Assembly (NCBI GenBank): GCA_910586215.1
Contig: CAJUGH010000001.1
Location: 248,001-312,000, forward strand
From: an uncultured Acetatifactor sp.
GTDB taxonomy: Bacteria > Bacillota > Clostridia > Lachnospirales > Lachnospiraceae
Reading direction: 5' to 3'
DNA length: 64,000 nucleotides
Below are positions 35,720 through 44,087 of this stretch, piece by piece. Positions within the stretch are counted from its first letter, which is position 1. Each line of letters opens with the position of its first letter. The notes under the pieces are model-generated. The model was not told the DNA's origin. It saw only the letters and a program-made list of their open reading frames with translations, and made no database searches. The translations under genes and the position numbers were made by a program.

Positions 35720-35949
35720 TCCAGGACAGGCTCCTCATTGGGATCATCGGGATTCTCACTGTAGGCGTAGAACCATACCTCACCATCCTTGTTCTCTCCG
35801 CTTTCATCCAACGGAAGCAGGGCGATGTAGTCTCTGGATTCCACGGTGAGAATGGTGACAATGGCACAGTTTACCATAGTGCCATCCTCCAGTTCCAGTT
35901 CCACGGTCATTTCCTCATCAGCGTACTCGTTGTTCTTGTTCTTAGCCAT
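35614..35949 (-). CDS. DUF1292 acidic protein
   Basis: 111-aa, strongly acidic protein: AKNKNNEYADEEMTVELELEDGTMVNCAIVTI, YIALLPLDE, EVWFYAYSEN, then an Asp/Glu-rich C-terminus (ADDEEYEKVADAFDEFLDN). This is the DUF1292 family (YrzB-like), of unknown function and usually found near alaS, yrrK or ruvX. A perfect AGGAGG precedes the ATG at 35949. Its last 106 bp are antisense to the helicase coding region. Confidence 0.9.
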   Translation of the reverse strand: MAKNKNNEYADEEMTVELELEDGTMVNCAIVTILTVESRDYIALLPLDESGENKDGEVWFYAYSENPDDPNEEPVLDYIADDEEYEKVADAFDEFLDNAEFDELVDGEEDK

Positions 35950-36036
35950 GTAGTATCCTCCTAAAGTGTATTTTGTAGGGCAATTGCTATTTTTGTGATT
36001 CAATAGGGACAAAATCACCTTTTTTGTACTATCTTA

Positions 36037-36065
36037 AGTATAACTGCTTGTGATTTGTCTTGCAA
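36037..36065 (-). promoter_or_regulatory. Sigma-A promoter of the DUF1292 gene
   Basis: On the minus strand: TTGCAA, a 17-nt spacer, TATACT. It is interleaved with the plus-strand promoter at 36048-36076. Confidence 0.65.
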
Positions 36066-36076
36066 TACATTATAAT
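36048..36076 (+). promoter_or_regulatory. Sigma-A promoter of the GH13-like gene
   Basis: TTGTGA, a 17-nt spacer, perfect TATAAT. The two divergent promoters overlap, so polymerases cannot occupy both at once. Confidence 0.6.
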
Positions 36077-36137
36077 TATTTTGTAACTTATCTTATGAAG
36101 GGAAACGATTACAGCAGCAATGGGAAAGGCAGACTAT

Positions 36138-38066
36138 ATGACAGAGTTTGGTTACACGAGTCCCTACCCTCTGGGAGCACATCTTGAAGGGGGAAAGCTT
36201 CGCTTTTCATTTGTGTCAGGGAAGGATTCCTGCGGGATCCTCCTATATGACAGACATACAGGAAAGCAGGTACAGAAGATACCATTTACAGAGGAGGACA
36301 GGATCGGGAACATCTATTGTAAATATATTGACAGGGCAGACGCATCGGAGATAGCATATCAGTTCTATGAGGATGGAAAGACGGTGGCAGACTGGTATGC
36401 AAGGGCTTTTCTGGGGAAACGCAGGTATGGCAGGTGCCAGGACATCAGTAGCTGGAAAGCAGTCATCCCATCCAGGGGGTATGACTGGGAGGGAGATATC
36501 AGGCCACGGATTCCTGGGGAAGACTGTATGGTATATTGTATGCATGTGCGGGGATTTACAGCCCATGCCTCTTCAGGAGTGTCCTGCCGGGGAACTTTCC
36601 GCGGGATCATAGAGAAACTTCCTTATCTGCAGGAGAGTGGGATCACTACCCTGGAACTGCAGCCAGCCTATGAATTTGCAGAAATGGCAGTGAAGAAGGA
36701 TCCCCCGGAGGATCTTGTCCCCAGTGTGGCCCACATTTCCCAGGGAGCACAGACGGATCAGAAGCTGAACTACTGGGGGTACCAGAGGGGATACTACTAT
36801 GCGCCCAAATCGGCCTATGCCTGGGATGAGGATGCCGTGGGGGAATTCAAGGATCTGGTGAAAGCCCTCCACGCCAGGAAGATGGAACTGGTAATGCAGT
36901 TTTATTTTCCAGGCGAAGTCCAGGTGGCAGGGATCCCGGAACTGCTCCGCTTCTGGGTGCTGGAATACCATGTGGACGGGTTCCACCTGATGGGAGAGAA
37001 CCTGCCAGTGGAGATGATTGCCCAGGATGCCTGTCTGGCAGACACAAAGCTATGGTACTATGGCTTTAACACGGAAGCTATCTATGGACGGGAACAGGTG
37101 GGATACCGGAATCTCTCCTTCTATCAGGATGATTACTGCATGACCATGAGAAGGTACTTGAAGGGGGATGAGAACATGCTGCCCGGTGTGCTCTACCAGA
37201 TGCGCCATGTGCCTCCCCAGGCGGGCAGGATTCATTACATGACGAACTATTATGGATTTACCTTGATGGATCTGGTGTCATATGACCAGAAACACAATGA
37301 GGCAAACGGGGAGGAGAACCGGGATGGAAATCCCTATAATTATAGCTGGAACTGTGGTGAGGAGGGGGCAAGCCGCAAGGTGAAGGTGCGCAGCCTGCGG
37401 ATGAAGCTGGTCAGGAATGCCATCTGCATGTTGCTGTTTTCCCAGTCCACTCCCCTGATTTTCATGGGAGATGAATTCGGAAATTCCCAGAAGGGTAACA
37501 ACAATCCCTACTGCCAGGACAACCTATGTACCTGGCTGGACTGGAGGGACCTGGAGAAGAATAGGGAACTCTATGGGTTCTGGAAGCAGGTGGCAGCATT
37601 TAGGAAGGCCCATCCGATCCTGCACCCGCCTGGAGGACACCGGCTTATGGACTATGCTGCCTGTGGCTATCCGGATCTGTCCTATCACGGGGAGAATGCC
37701 TGGAGGCCGGACATGGAATATTACAGCAGACATATAGGACTTATGTTCTGCGGTAAATATGCCAGGACAAGGAAAGGGCAGGAGGATGCATTCCTATATC
37801 TGGCCATGAACATGCACTGGGAGAAACATATCCTGGCCCTGCCCAGGCTGCCTAAGGGGATGAAGTGGCAACTAGTGGCAGACACTGCCCAGGAAGGCGG
37901 GGGAACTTACGGGGATGCAGGGACGGCGCAGGAGGAAGCAGCAAAGACAGAGGGGAAGAGTCTCCAGACCAGGAAACCTGGCTGGGAGGCAGACAGTGCC
38001 GGAATCTGTCACATCCAACCCAGGAGTATTGTTATCTATGAAAGCGTCCAGGCAGGGAATGGATAA
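36138..38066 (+). CDS. GlgX/isoamylase-like GH13 protein lacking catalytic residues
   Basis: 642-aa homologue of glycogen debranching enzymes: N-terminal CBM48-like domain, then a GH13 barrel with VDGFHL, DLVSYDQKHNEANGEENRDG, MGDEFGNSQKGNNNPYCQDN and TWLDWRDL, all GlgX hallmarks. The catalytic positions are changed: region I DVVYNH is QFYFPG (Q254), the region II nucleophile Asp is M285, the region III EPW glutamate is not found, and the region IV His-Asp is Tyr371-Tyr372. The segment between regions I and II is also much shortened. It is therefore probably a pseudoenzyme, perhaps glycogen-binding or regulatory. The ATG at 36138 has AAAGG 8 nt upstream; ATG at 36120 lacks a site. The frame is intact. 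Confidence 0.82.
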   Translation: MTEFGYTSPYPLGAHLEGGKLRFSFVSGKDSCGILLYDRHTGKQVQKIPFTEEDRIGNIYCKYIDRADASEIAYQFYEDGKTVADWYARAFLGKRRYGRCQDISSWKAVIPSRGYDWEGDIRPRIPGEDCMVYCMHVRGFTAHASSGVSCRGTFRGIIEKLPYLQESGITTLELQPAYEFAEMAVKKDPPEDLVPSVAHISQGAQTDQKLNYWGYQRGYYYAPKSAYAWDEDAVGEFKDLVKALHARKMELVMQFYFPGEVQVAGIPELLRFWVLEYHVDGFHLMGENLPVEMIAQDACLADTKLWYYGFNTEAIYGREQVGYRNLSFYQDDYCMTMRRYLKGDENMLPGVLYQMRHVPPQAGRIHYMTNYYGFTLMDLVSYDQKHNEANGEENRDGNPYNYSWNCGEEGASRKVKVRSLRMKLVRNAICMLLFSQSTPLIFMGDEFGNSQKGNNNPYCQDNLCTWLDWRDLEKNRELYGFWKQVAAFRKAHPILHPPGGHRLMDYAACGYPDLSYHGENAWRPDMEYYSRHIGLMFCGKYARTRKGQEDAFLYLAMNMHWEKHILALPRLPKGMKWQLVADTAQEGGGTYGDAGTAQEEAAKTEGKSLQTRKPGWEADSAGICHIQPRSIVIYESVQAGNG

Positions 38067-38174
38067 ATCTGCCAGGAACAGTGGCAGGATTCCCGGTCAG
38101 TTCCCTGGCAGACAGGCACGGATCCGGGGGAGGGCTGCATATGATACCGTAAAACATATAATGCGGTGAGAGAT

Positions 38175-38597
38175 ATGAATTGTCTGATCTGGATTCTGCT
38201 GATCTTGGGATGCAGCGGAAACAACAGGTGCACTTGGAGAAACTGCAATGGGAACAACTGCGGGCGTGGCATGTGCTGTGGCCGGAATAACGACTGTGGC
38301 CGGGACAGGGACCGTGACAGGAATAACGGCTGTGGCCGGGACAGGGACTGTGACAGGAGTGATGGCTGTGGCAGGAATGACGGCTGTGACAGGGATAACT
38401 GTTGTGGCCGGGGAAACATGCCAGGTGACTGTGGGTGCCAGGAAGGGCACACACCTATTATGCCAGTGATGCCCTGTGCCTGTGATGGCCAGGGACAGGA
38501 AGAGAGAGGGCAGGCATGTGATACGAATATGACGCCTCCCTCCTGGCAGGATTATCCTGTGCTTCCCCGGAGGGAAAGCTGTGACTGCCAGGACTGA
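38175..38597 (+). CDS. Cysteine-rich repeat protein of unknown function
   Basis: 140 aa with 21 cysteines (15 %). It starts with a short hydrophobic stretch (NCLIWILLILGCSGNN), followed by a Cys/Gly/Arg/Asp repeat region of about 60 residues built on CGRDRD, NNGCGR, SDGCGR and NDGCDRDNCCGRG units, then a Pro/Cys-rich tail (MPCACDG, ESCDCQD). The repeats are visible in the DNA as tandem TGTGGCCGGGACAGGGAC-like units. Composition resembles the high-cysteine coat-like proteins of clostridia; metal binding or disulfide cross-linking is possible. GTG at 38166 is an alternative start. Confidence 0.6.
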   Translation: MNCLIWILLILGCSGNNRCTWRNCNGNNCGRGMCCGRNNDCGRDRDRDRNNGCGRDRDCDRSDGCGRNDGCDRDNCCGRGNMPGDCGCQEGHTPIMPVMPCACDGQGQEERGQACDTNMTPPSWQDYPVLPRRESCDCQD

Positions 38598-38705
38598 TCC
38601 TGGATGAAAGCACATGAAGGGGATGCCAGGGGAAAATGGCCCTGGGAGATTCCTTGATGGTGACTAAGAGACAGCTCTGGGAGCAGGATATGAAGACAGA
38701 GGAAG

Positions 38706-38745
38706 AGAAAAAGGCGGTCCCTAGGAAGGTTGACCGCCTTTGGCT
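38706..38745 (-). terminator. Terminator of the pot operon (probably bidirectional)
   Basis: A 9-bp stem, AAGGCGGTC with GACCGCCTT (38711-38719, 38732-38740). The minus strand reads into a T5 run behind it. No gene is seen from 38598 to 38705. Confidence 0.8.
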
Positions 38746-38760
38746 TTATCTGCTGGGAGG

Positions 38761-39828
38761 TCAGTTGGACATAACTTCTTTCCAGAGATTGTTATACAGT
38801 TCATCCCCTTCTTCCCCCAGGTAGCTATAGGTTTCCAGACCATCGTACTTAGACAGGTCGGGGAAGGCGATCTCGGAGGTGCGGATATCCTCGTCTTCGA
38901 TCAGTTCCACTGCAGCCGTGTTGGGTGTGGAGTAGGTGATATAGTCGAAATTCATTAGGGCAATGTCCCCACGGCACATGAAGTCGATGAATTTCTCAGC
39001 GTTTTCCTTGTTGGCGGCATTTTTCGGAACTACCCAGCCATCAATCCACACGTTGGTGCCTTCCTGGGGAACCACATATTCCAGGTCGGGATTGGAACGC
39101 TTGGTGAAGATGGCTTCTCCGGAGTAGATGACGCCCAGAGCGGCCTCTCCGCCGATCATTTTGTCCCGGACCTGGTCTACCACATAGGCCTGTACCAGGG
39201 GTTTCTGGAGGATCAAGGCTTCCTTGGCAGCCTGGAGGGCAGCTTCATCCAGGGTGTTCATGGAGACTCCATTTTTCTTCAAGGCAACCATAAAGGCATC
39301 CCGGACAGAATCCTGCATCAAGATGTTATCCTTGTATTTCTCGTCCCAGAGAATGGACCAGCTTGTGACAGGTTCATCTACCATGGTGGTATTGTACAGG
39401 ATGCCCACAGTTCCCCAGCAGTAGGGTACACAGTACCGGTTTCCGGGGTCGAAGGCAGCGGCCTGTTCATAGTACTGGGCACCTATGTTGGCCCTGGCAT
39501 TTGGCATATTGTCATAATCCAGTTCCTGGAGCAGGTCATTATCAATCATCTTCTGGACCATGTAATCGGAGGGGCAGATCACATCGTACACGGAGGATCC
39601 TGCCGCCACCTTGGGATACATGGTCTCATTGGTCTCAAATTCATCGTAGATCACCTTGATCCCGGTTTCCTCCTGGAACATTTCTATGGTCTTAGGATCA
39701 ATGTATTCTCCCCAGTTGTATACATAGACCTCCCCGTTCTCCCCGGAAGGCGAAGCACCACAGCCAGTGAGGGAGAGGATGGGTACAGCGGCCAGGATGC
39801 CGCACAGCATGGCGATTCTTTTTTTCAT
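38761..39828 (-). CDS. potD: Spermidine/putrescine-binding lipoprotein
   Basis: Polyamine-capturing lipoprotein (355 aa): signal with lipobox LTGC (C23), then EVYVYNWGEYIDPKTIEMFQEETGIKVIYDEF, the opening typical of PotD/PotF, and VPYCWGTVGILYNT. It is last in the operon potA-potB-potC-potD, with a 99-bp gap before it that holds its ribosome binding site and no gene. Confidence 0.93.
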   Translation of the reverse strand: MKKRIAMLCGILAAVPILSLTGCGASPSGENGEVYVYNWGEYIDPKTIEMFQEETGIKVIYDEFETNETMYPKVAAGSSVYDVICPSDYMVQKMIDNDLLQELDYDNMPNARANIGAQYYEQAAAFDPGNRYCVPYCWGTVGILYNTTMVDEPVTSWSILWDEKYKDNILMQDSVRDAFMVALKKNGVSMNTLDEAALQAAKEALILQKPLVQAYVVDQVRDKMIGGEAALGVIYSGEAIFTKRSNPDLEYVVPQEGTNVWIDGWVVPKNAANKENAEKFIDFMCRGDIALMNFDYITYSTPNTAAVELIEDEDIRTSEIAFPDLSKYDGLETYSYLGEEGDELYNNLWKEVMSN

Positions 39829-39927
39829 TTCAGACAGTCTCTCCTTTCAAGTACAACATGTTAATTAGGCTTCTTATGGGAAATTCTCCATACGGCCTAT
39901 ATCTGTCTTCTGCTACCAGGCAGGCCC

Positions 39928-40707
39928 TTACGCTTTTTTCCGGCCCCTGGGGGAATGGTTCACCAGGATCAGAAGGATCAGCACAGATACGAAAATAATG
40001 GCTGACAGGGCATACATCTCCGGCTTGATCCCTTTTTTCACCTCTGTGTAAATCTTGGTGGACAGAGTGTCAATGCCTGGTCCTTTGGTAAAGTGGGTGA
40101 TGATAAAGTCATCCAGGGACATGGTGAAGGCCATTAGGAATCCGGACAATACTCCTGGTAGGATATCTGGGAAGATCACCTTGAAGAAGGCCTGCAGGTG
40201 GGTAGCTCCCAGATCAAGGGCCGCCTCATAGGTATGGGGATTCAACTGCCGCACCCTGGGCATGACGCTCAGTATCACATAAGGGATATTGAAAGTAATA
40301 TGCGCCAGCAGGATGGTGAGGAATCCAAATTTGATACCCAGACTGATGAACAGCAGCATCAGGGAGATTCCCGTGACAATCTCTGCATTCAGCATGGGAA
40401 TATTGGTGATTCCCATTAAGATAGTACGGTTCCTGCGCTTCATCTTCTGCATGGCAATGCAGGTGATGGTGCCGATCAAGGTGGCAGCCAGGGCAGAGAG
40501 TAGTGCGATGGATAATGTGTTCCACAAGGCCTGCATGATCACTGCATTGTCAAACAGTTCCGCATACCATTTGAAAGTAAAACCACCCCATTTTGCCCTG
40601 GTCCTGCTGGCGTTGAAAGACAGCACAATCAAGGTGACAATAGGGGCATACAAAAAGAGAAAGATCAACGCAATATATATTTTCCTGGCGGTGGTCCTCA
40701 GCATCAT
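39928..40707 (-). CDS. potC: Spermidine/putrescine ABC transporter permease
   Basis: 259-aa membrane subunit with six predicted segments. NIPMLNAEIVTGISLMLLF and EAALDLGATHLQAFFKVIFPDILPG (the EAA loop) are characteristic of PotC, as is SLDDFIITHFTKGPGIDTLS. AGGAGG lies just upstream of a double ATG (40707 or 40704). Confidence 0.93.
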   Translation of the reverse strand: MMLRTTARKIYIALIFLFLYAPIVTLIVLSFNASRTRAKWGGFTFKWYAELFDNAVIMQALWNTLSIALLSALAATLIGTITCIAMQKMKRRNRTILMGITNIPMLNAEIVTGISLMLLFISLGIKFGFLTILLAHITFNIPYVILSVMPRVRQLNPHTYEAALDLGATHLQAFFKVIFPDILPGVLSGFLMAFTMSLDDFIITHFTKGPGIDTLSTKIYTEVKKGIKPEMYALSAIIFVSVLILLILVNHSPRGRKKA

Positions 40708-40745
40708 AGTCCTCCTGTTTCCTCTTATCTTCCATTATTCCTGGC

Positions 40746-41555
40746 TTATCTTCCGGTCTCCATATCCCTGTCAGTGACCGCACTGATCACCATATTGAAG
40801 AGAATGAAGAGCATCAGCACGATGGATAGGCCGCTTCCAAGGTGCCAGTTGCCAGTCTGGGTAAATTCCTGCTCAATCACGTTGCCAATCAGCAGGATCT
40901 TGCTGCCACCAAGGATCTTGGAGATCACAAAGGTGGTCAGGGCTGGCACGAACACCATGGTGATGCCGCTGATGACACCTGGAATACTTAGGGGCAGGGT
41001 AATCTTCACAAAGGTCTGCAGGCTGTTGGCACCCAGATCCCTGGCGGCATTGATCACATTGGGATCAATCTTTACCAGTACATTATAGATGGGCAGTACC
41101 ATGAAGGGCAGGAAATTGTATACCATGCCCAGTATGATGGCCCCAGGGGTATTGATAATACTTAAGGACGGCAGATGCAGGACATTCAGGATGCTGTTGA
41201 TCACGCCGGTCTTCTCTAACAGGGTCTGCCAGGCCAGGGTGCGCAGCAGGAAATTCATCCACATGGGCAGGATGAAGATCAGCACGATAAAGGATTCCTT
41301 GCTGGTACTCATATTGCAGAGGATCATGGCCAGGGGATAGGCCAATAGCAGGCAGATCACCGTGCTTGCAATAGAGAGCTTCATGGCCTCCCAGAGGGCC
41401 TTGGAATGCTCCGGGGTGGCAATGGCTGCAATGTTGCTTAAGGTAAAAGCTCCTGTCTTATCCGTCAGTCCATAGTAGAATACCATGCCCAGAGGCACAA
41501 GGATGAACAGGGCCGACCAGAAGACAAAGGGAGCGGACAGTAATTTTCTATTCAT
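40746..41555 (-). CDS. potB: Spermidine/putrescine ABC transporter permease
   Basis: 269-aa membrane subunit: SAPFVFWSALFILVPLGMVFYYGL at the N-terminus, FILPMWMNFLLRTLAW, and the EAA loop NAARDLGANSLQTFVKITLP. Its start overlaps the end of potA by 8 nt, indicating coupled translation. Confidence 0.93.
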   Translation of the reverse strand: MNRKLLSAPFVFWSALFILVPLGMVFYYGLTDKTGAFTLSNIAAIATPEHSKALWEAMKLSIASTVICLLLAYPLAMILCNMSTSKESFIVLIFILPMWMNFLLRTLAWQTLLEKTGVINSILNVLHLPSLSIINTPGAIILGMVYNFLPFMVLPIYNVLVKIDPNVINAARDLGANSLQTFVKITLPLSIPGVISGITMVFVPALTTFVISKILGGSKILLIGNVIEQEFTQTGNWHLGSGLSIVLMLFILFNMVISAVTDRDMETGR

Positions 41556-42621
41556 TGATGCCTACGGCCTCCTCGTCCTCGGATGCTGGTTTATTCATGA
41601 TCTGGATATTAAAAGGATCCACACGGATACCCACTTCGGTGCCTACCTCGTACAGCTTCGTGGAGTGGACCAGCCATTCAAAGCCACCTGCGGTTACTTC
41701 CATTTCATAGTGGACACCCTTGAAGATCAAGTGTGTCACCCTTCCCTGAATGGTTCCCTGGGAAGGTTCCACCAGGTCCACATCCTCCGGGCGGATGACC
41801 ACGTCCACGGGCTTGTTCTCCCCGAAGCCCTCGTCCACACAGGCAAACCGCGCTCCCAGGATCTCTACCAGGCGGTCCTGTATCATGGTAGCCCCCAGTA
41901 TGTTGCTGTCTCCGATAAAGTCAGCCACAAAGGCATTCTCCGGTTCGTTATAGATCCGTTCAGGACTGCCGATCTGTTGGATGTAGCCCTGGTTCATGAC
42001 TACAATGGTATCCGACATGGTAAGGGCCTCTTCCTGGTCATGGGTCACATAGATAAAGGTGATGCCAAGTTCGTTTTTCAGACGGATCAGTTCATACTGC
42101 ATGTCCTGGCGCAGCTTCAAGTCCAGGGCACCCAGGGGTTCATCCAGAAGCAGGAGTTTAGGCTCATTCACAATGGCCCTGGCAATGGCAATCCGCTGCT
42201 GTTGTCCGCCGCTTAGGGAGTCAGGGGAGCGGTGCTCATAGCCATCCAGGTTCACCAGTTTTAAGGCGTATTTGATCTTATCATCTATGTAGGATTTCGT
42301 CTTGTTCTTAATCTTCAGTCCGAATGCAATGTTCTCTGCCACATCCATATGGGTGAACAGGGCATACTTCTGGAACACGGTGTTCAGGTTCCGCTTGTTT
42401 GGAGGAAGGTTGGTGATGTCCTGTCCCTGGAAGATCACCTGCCCTTTGTCCGGTTTCTCGAAACCGCCCAGAATGCGCAGGGTAGTGGTCTTGCCACAGC
42501 CGCTTGGCCCCAGGAGAGTCAGGAATTCATTCTCCCGGATATACAGGTTCAAGTCGTCCAGGATCAACTGGCCATCAAAAGATTTTGAGATATTGACTAG
42601 ATTCACCAGTGCATTTTTCAT
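41548..42621 (-). CDS. potA: Spermidine/putrescine ABC transporter ATPase
   Basis: 357-aa ATP-binding subunit. Walker A GPSGCGKTT, signature LSGGQQQRIAIARAI, Walker B LLLLDEPLGALD, switch His in YVTHDQEEAL; a C-terminal TOBE-like domain follows. The start at 42621 has GGGGAGG 8 nt upstream; the frame is open to 42675 without support. In many Firmicutes a cupin-HTH regulator precedes potA, but here none does. Confidence 0.95.
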   Translation of the reverse strand: MKNALVNLVNISKSFDGQLILDDLNLYIRENEFLTLLGPSGCGKTTTLRILGGFEKPDKGQVIFQGQDITNLPPNKRNLNTVFQKYALFTHMDVAENIAFGLKIKNKTKSYIDDKIKYALKLVNLDGYEHRSPDSLSGGQQQRIAIARAIVNEPKLLLLDEPLGALDLKLRQDMQYELIRLKNELGITFIYVTHDQEEALTMSDTIVVMNQGYIQQIGSPERIYNEPENAFVADFIGDSNILGATMIQDRLVEILGARFACVDEGFGENKPVDVVIRPEDVDLVEPSQGTIQGRVTHLIFKGVHYEMEVTAGGFEWLVHSTKLYEVGTEVGIRVDPFNIQIMNKPASEDEEAVGINE

Positions 42622-42687
42622 GTGGCAGACCTCCCCATACAGCGTACTCAGGATCATCATGGTTCCTTGGAACATACTGCCTTCAAT

Positions 42688-42715
42688 TTTATAACATAAC
42701 TGCCCCGAAAGTCAA
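42688..42715 (-). promoter_or_regulatory. Sigma-A promoter of the potABCD operon
   Basis: On the minus strand: TTGACT, a 16-nt spacer, TATAAA; the leader to potA is about 60 nt. Confidence 0.6.
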
Positions 42716-42840
42716 CGAATTTTTGACAGGATTCTACCTCGTTTATTCCCTGCTGTCTGGCCGTCCCGGAAGTGTTACCGAAATGAAGTAAAACAGAAGA
42801 AAAAGTATTTCAAAAAAGGTGTGTTTATGCTATATTTAGA

Positions 42841-42861
42841 TTTGGAAGTGGAGCTTCCAAA
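42841..42861 (+). promoter_or_regulatory. Leader hairpin before the lactonase-fold gene
   Basis: A perfect 8-bp stem, TTTGGAAG with CTTCCAAA, and a 5-nt loop, 43 nt before the start codon. A weak promoter (TTTCAA, 17 nt, TATATT) lies just upstream. Confidence 0.45.
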
Positions 42862-42904
42862 TTCTGACGGATATGTTAGCCGAAGGGCACAGGGAGGTAT
42901 GGCG

Positions 42905-43963
42905 ATGGAACAGGAAAAATATGTGGCGTATGTGTGCACTTATACACAGGGGGACAAGCATGGTATCAGAATCTATGATGTGGATATGGAGCAGGGACAT
43001 TTCCGGGAGAAGGATAAGGTGGAGATTACCAATTCTTCCTATGTGACAATCTCCCACAATAATAAGTATCTGTATTCCATCACGGATTTCGGTGTGGAAT
43101 CCTATCGGATCATGGGGGACGGGGATCTGTCCATGATCAATTTTGCATCCATCAATGGCATGAGGGGATGCTATTTGTCTACCGACTATACAGACAGATA
43201 TCTCTTTGTGGCCGGCTATCATGATGGAAAGCTGACAGTGCTGGCATTGAATGATGATGGATCCATCGGGGAGATTACGGATGAGATTTTCCACAAGGGG
43301 CTGGGAAGTGTGGCAGAGCGGAATTTCAGGCCCCATATCAACTGCGCCAGGATGACCCATGACAATAAATACCTGCTGGTGGCAGACCAGGGCATGGACC
43401 ATGTGAACGTATACCGCTTTGATCCGCTGGGCGGTAAGGTAATGCTGGCAGATGTGATCAGAAGCGCCATAGAATCTGCCCCCAGGCATATCAAGATATC
43501 CAGGGATGGCCGGTTCATTTATATTGTACATGAGTTGAAATGTTATATTGATGTATATTCTTATGAAGAGAGAAAGGGACAGCCTGTGTTTGAGAAGATC
43601 CAGACCATTGATACAGTGGATATGGAGAAGGGCAGTTCCAATGCATCCAGTGCGCTGGAATTCTCCGATGACCACAAATACCTGCTTAGCACCAATGCCG
43701 GGGACAACTCCGCTGTACTCTTCAAGGTAGACGAGGCTACGGGAATGCTGACGAGGATCTTCTGCCTGCCGGTGAGCGGGGACTATCCCAAGGATGCCAG
43801 TCTCTTCCCCAACAATAAATATCTGGTGTCCCTGAACCACGAGTCCAATGATATGACTTTCTTCCGGGTAGACATGGAGAAGGGCACCATGGTGATGAAT
43901 GGCGCCCCGATCCACGTGAATGTACCCAATTGTATTTTGTTCCATAAGCTGGGAAATGTCTAA
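42905..43963 (+). CDS. Lactonase-fold (YbhE/Pgl-like) seven-bladed propeller protein
   Basis: 352-aa soluble protein with repeated propeller blades (NNKYLYSITDFGVESY, DNKYLLVADQGMDHVNVYRFDP, APRHIKISRDGRFIYIVHEL, DHKYLLSTNAGDNSAVLFKVD). These are the marks of the lactonase family that contains 6-phosphogluconolactonase. In Firmicutes that lack the oxidative pentose-phosphate pathway the substrate is often unclear, so the activity is left open. GGGAGG is one base from the ATG at 42899 but 7 nt from the ATG at 42905, which is preferred. Confidence 0.85.
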   Translation: MEQEKYVAYVCTYTQGDKHGIRIYDVDMEQGHFREKDKVEITNSSYVTISHNNKYLYSITDFGVESYRIMGDGDLSMINFASINGMRGCYLSTDYTDRYLFVAGYHDGKLTVLALNDDGSIGEITDEIFHKGLGSVAERNFRPHINCARMTHDNKYLLVADQGMDHVNVYRFDPLGGKVMLADVIRSAIESAPRHIKISRDGRFIYIVHELKCYIDVYSYEERKGQPVFEKIQTIDTVDMEKGSSNASSALEFSDDHKYLLSTNAGDNSAVLFKVDEATGMLTRIFCLPVSGDYPKDASLFPNNKYLVSLNHESNDMTFFRVDMEKGTMVMNGAPIHVNVPNCILFHKLGNV

Positions 43964-43995
43964 ACGCCCGGATCAGCAGGATCCGTATTCGTGGC

Positions 43996-44028
43996 GTTGT
44001 CTTGAACGGCAAAGCCGTGAGAAACAAC
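43996..44028 (+). repeat. Class B dispersed palindromic repeat
   Basis: 33 nt: GTTGTCTTGAACGGC, AAA, GCCGTGAGAAACAAC, in the gap between the convergent lactonase and aroC genes. A CGGATC/GATCCG hairpin lies just before it (43969-43985). No T-rich terminator is evident here. Confidence 0.7.
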
Positions 44029-44087
44029 CCATTTGCCGTGTATTCGGAAACGGAATCCGAACAATGGGGCCAGACGGCCACTGTCAC

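Noticed and set aside
36138..38066. GH13-like gene as a pseudogene
   Set aside because: The frame is uninterrupted for 642 codons, has a good ribosome binding site and promoter, and non-catalytic motifs are conserved, so pseudoenzyme is the better word.
38175..38597. Cys-rich protein as a ribosomally made peptide precursor (RiPP)
   Set aside because: There is no radical-SAM, LanM, YcaO or dedicated transporter gene nearby; the adjacent transporter is a complete polyamine system.
38032..38615. Long minus-strand frames opposite the Cys-rich gene (Pro/Ser/His-rich repeats)
   Set aside because: They are mirror images of the repeat DNA without start signals; the plus-strand frame has a sensible start and Cys spacing.
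42899..42905. ATG at 42899 as start of the lactonase-fold gene
   Set aside because: GGGAGG is only one base upstream; the next in-frame ATG at 42905 has normal spacing. The same pattern decides the ilvB start.
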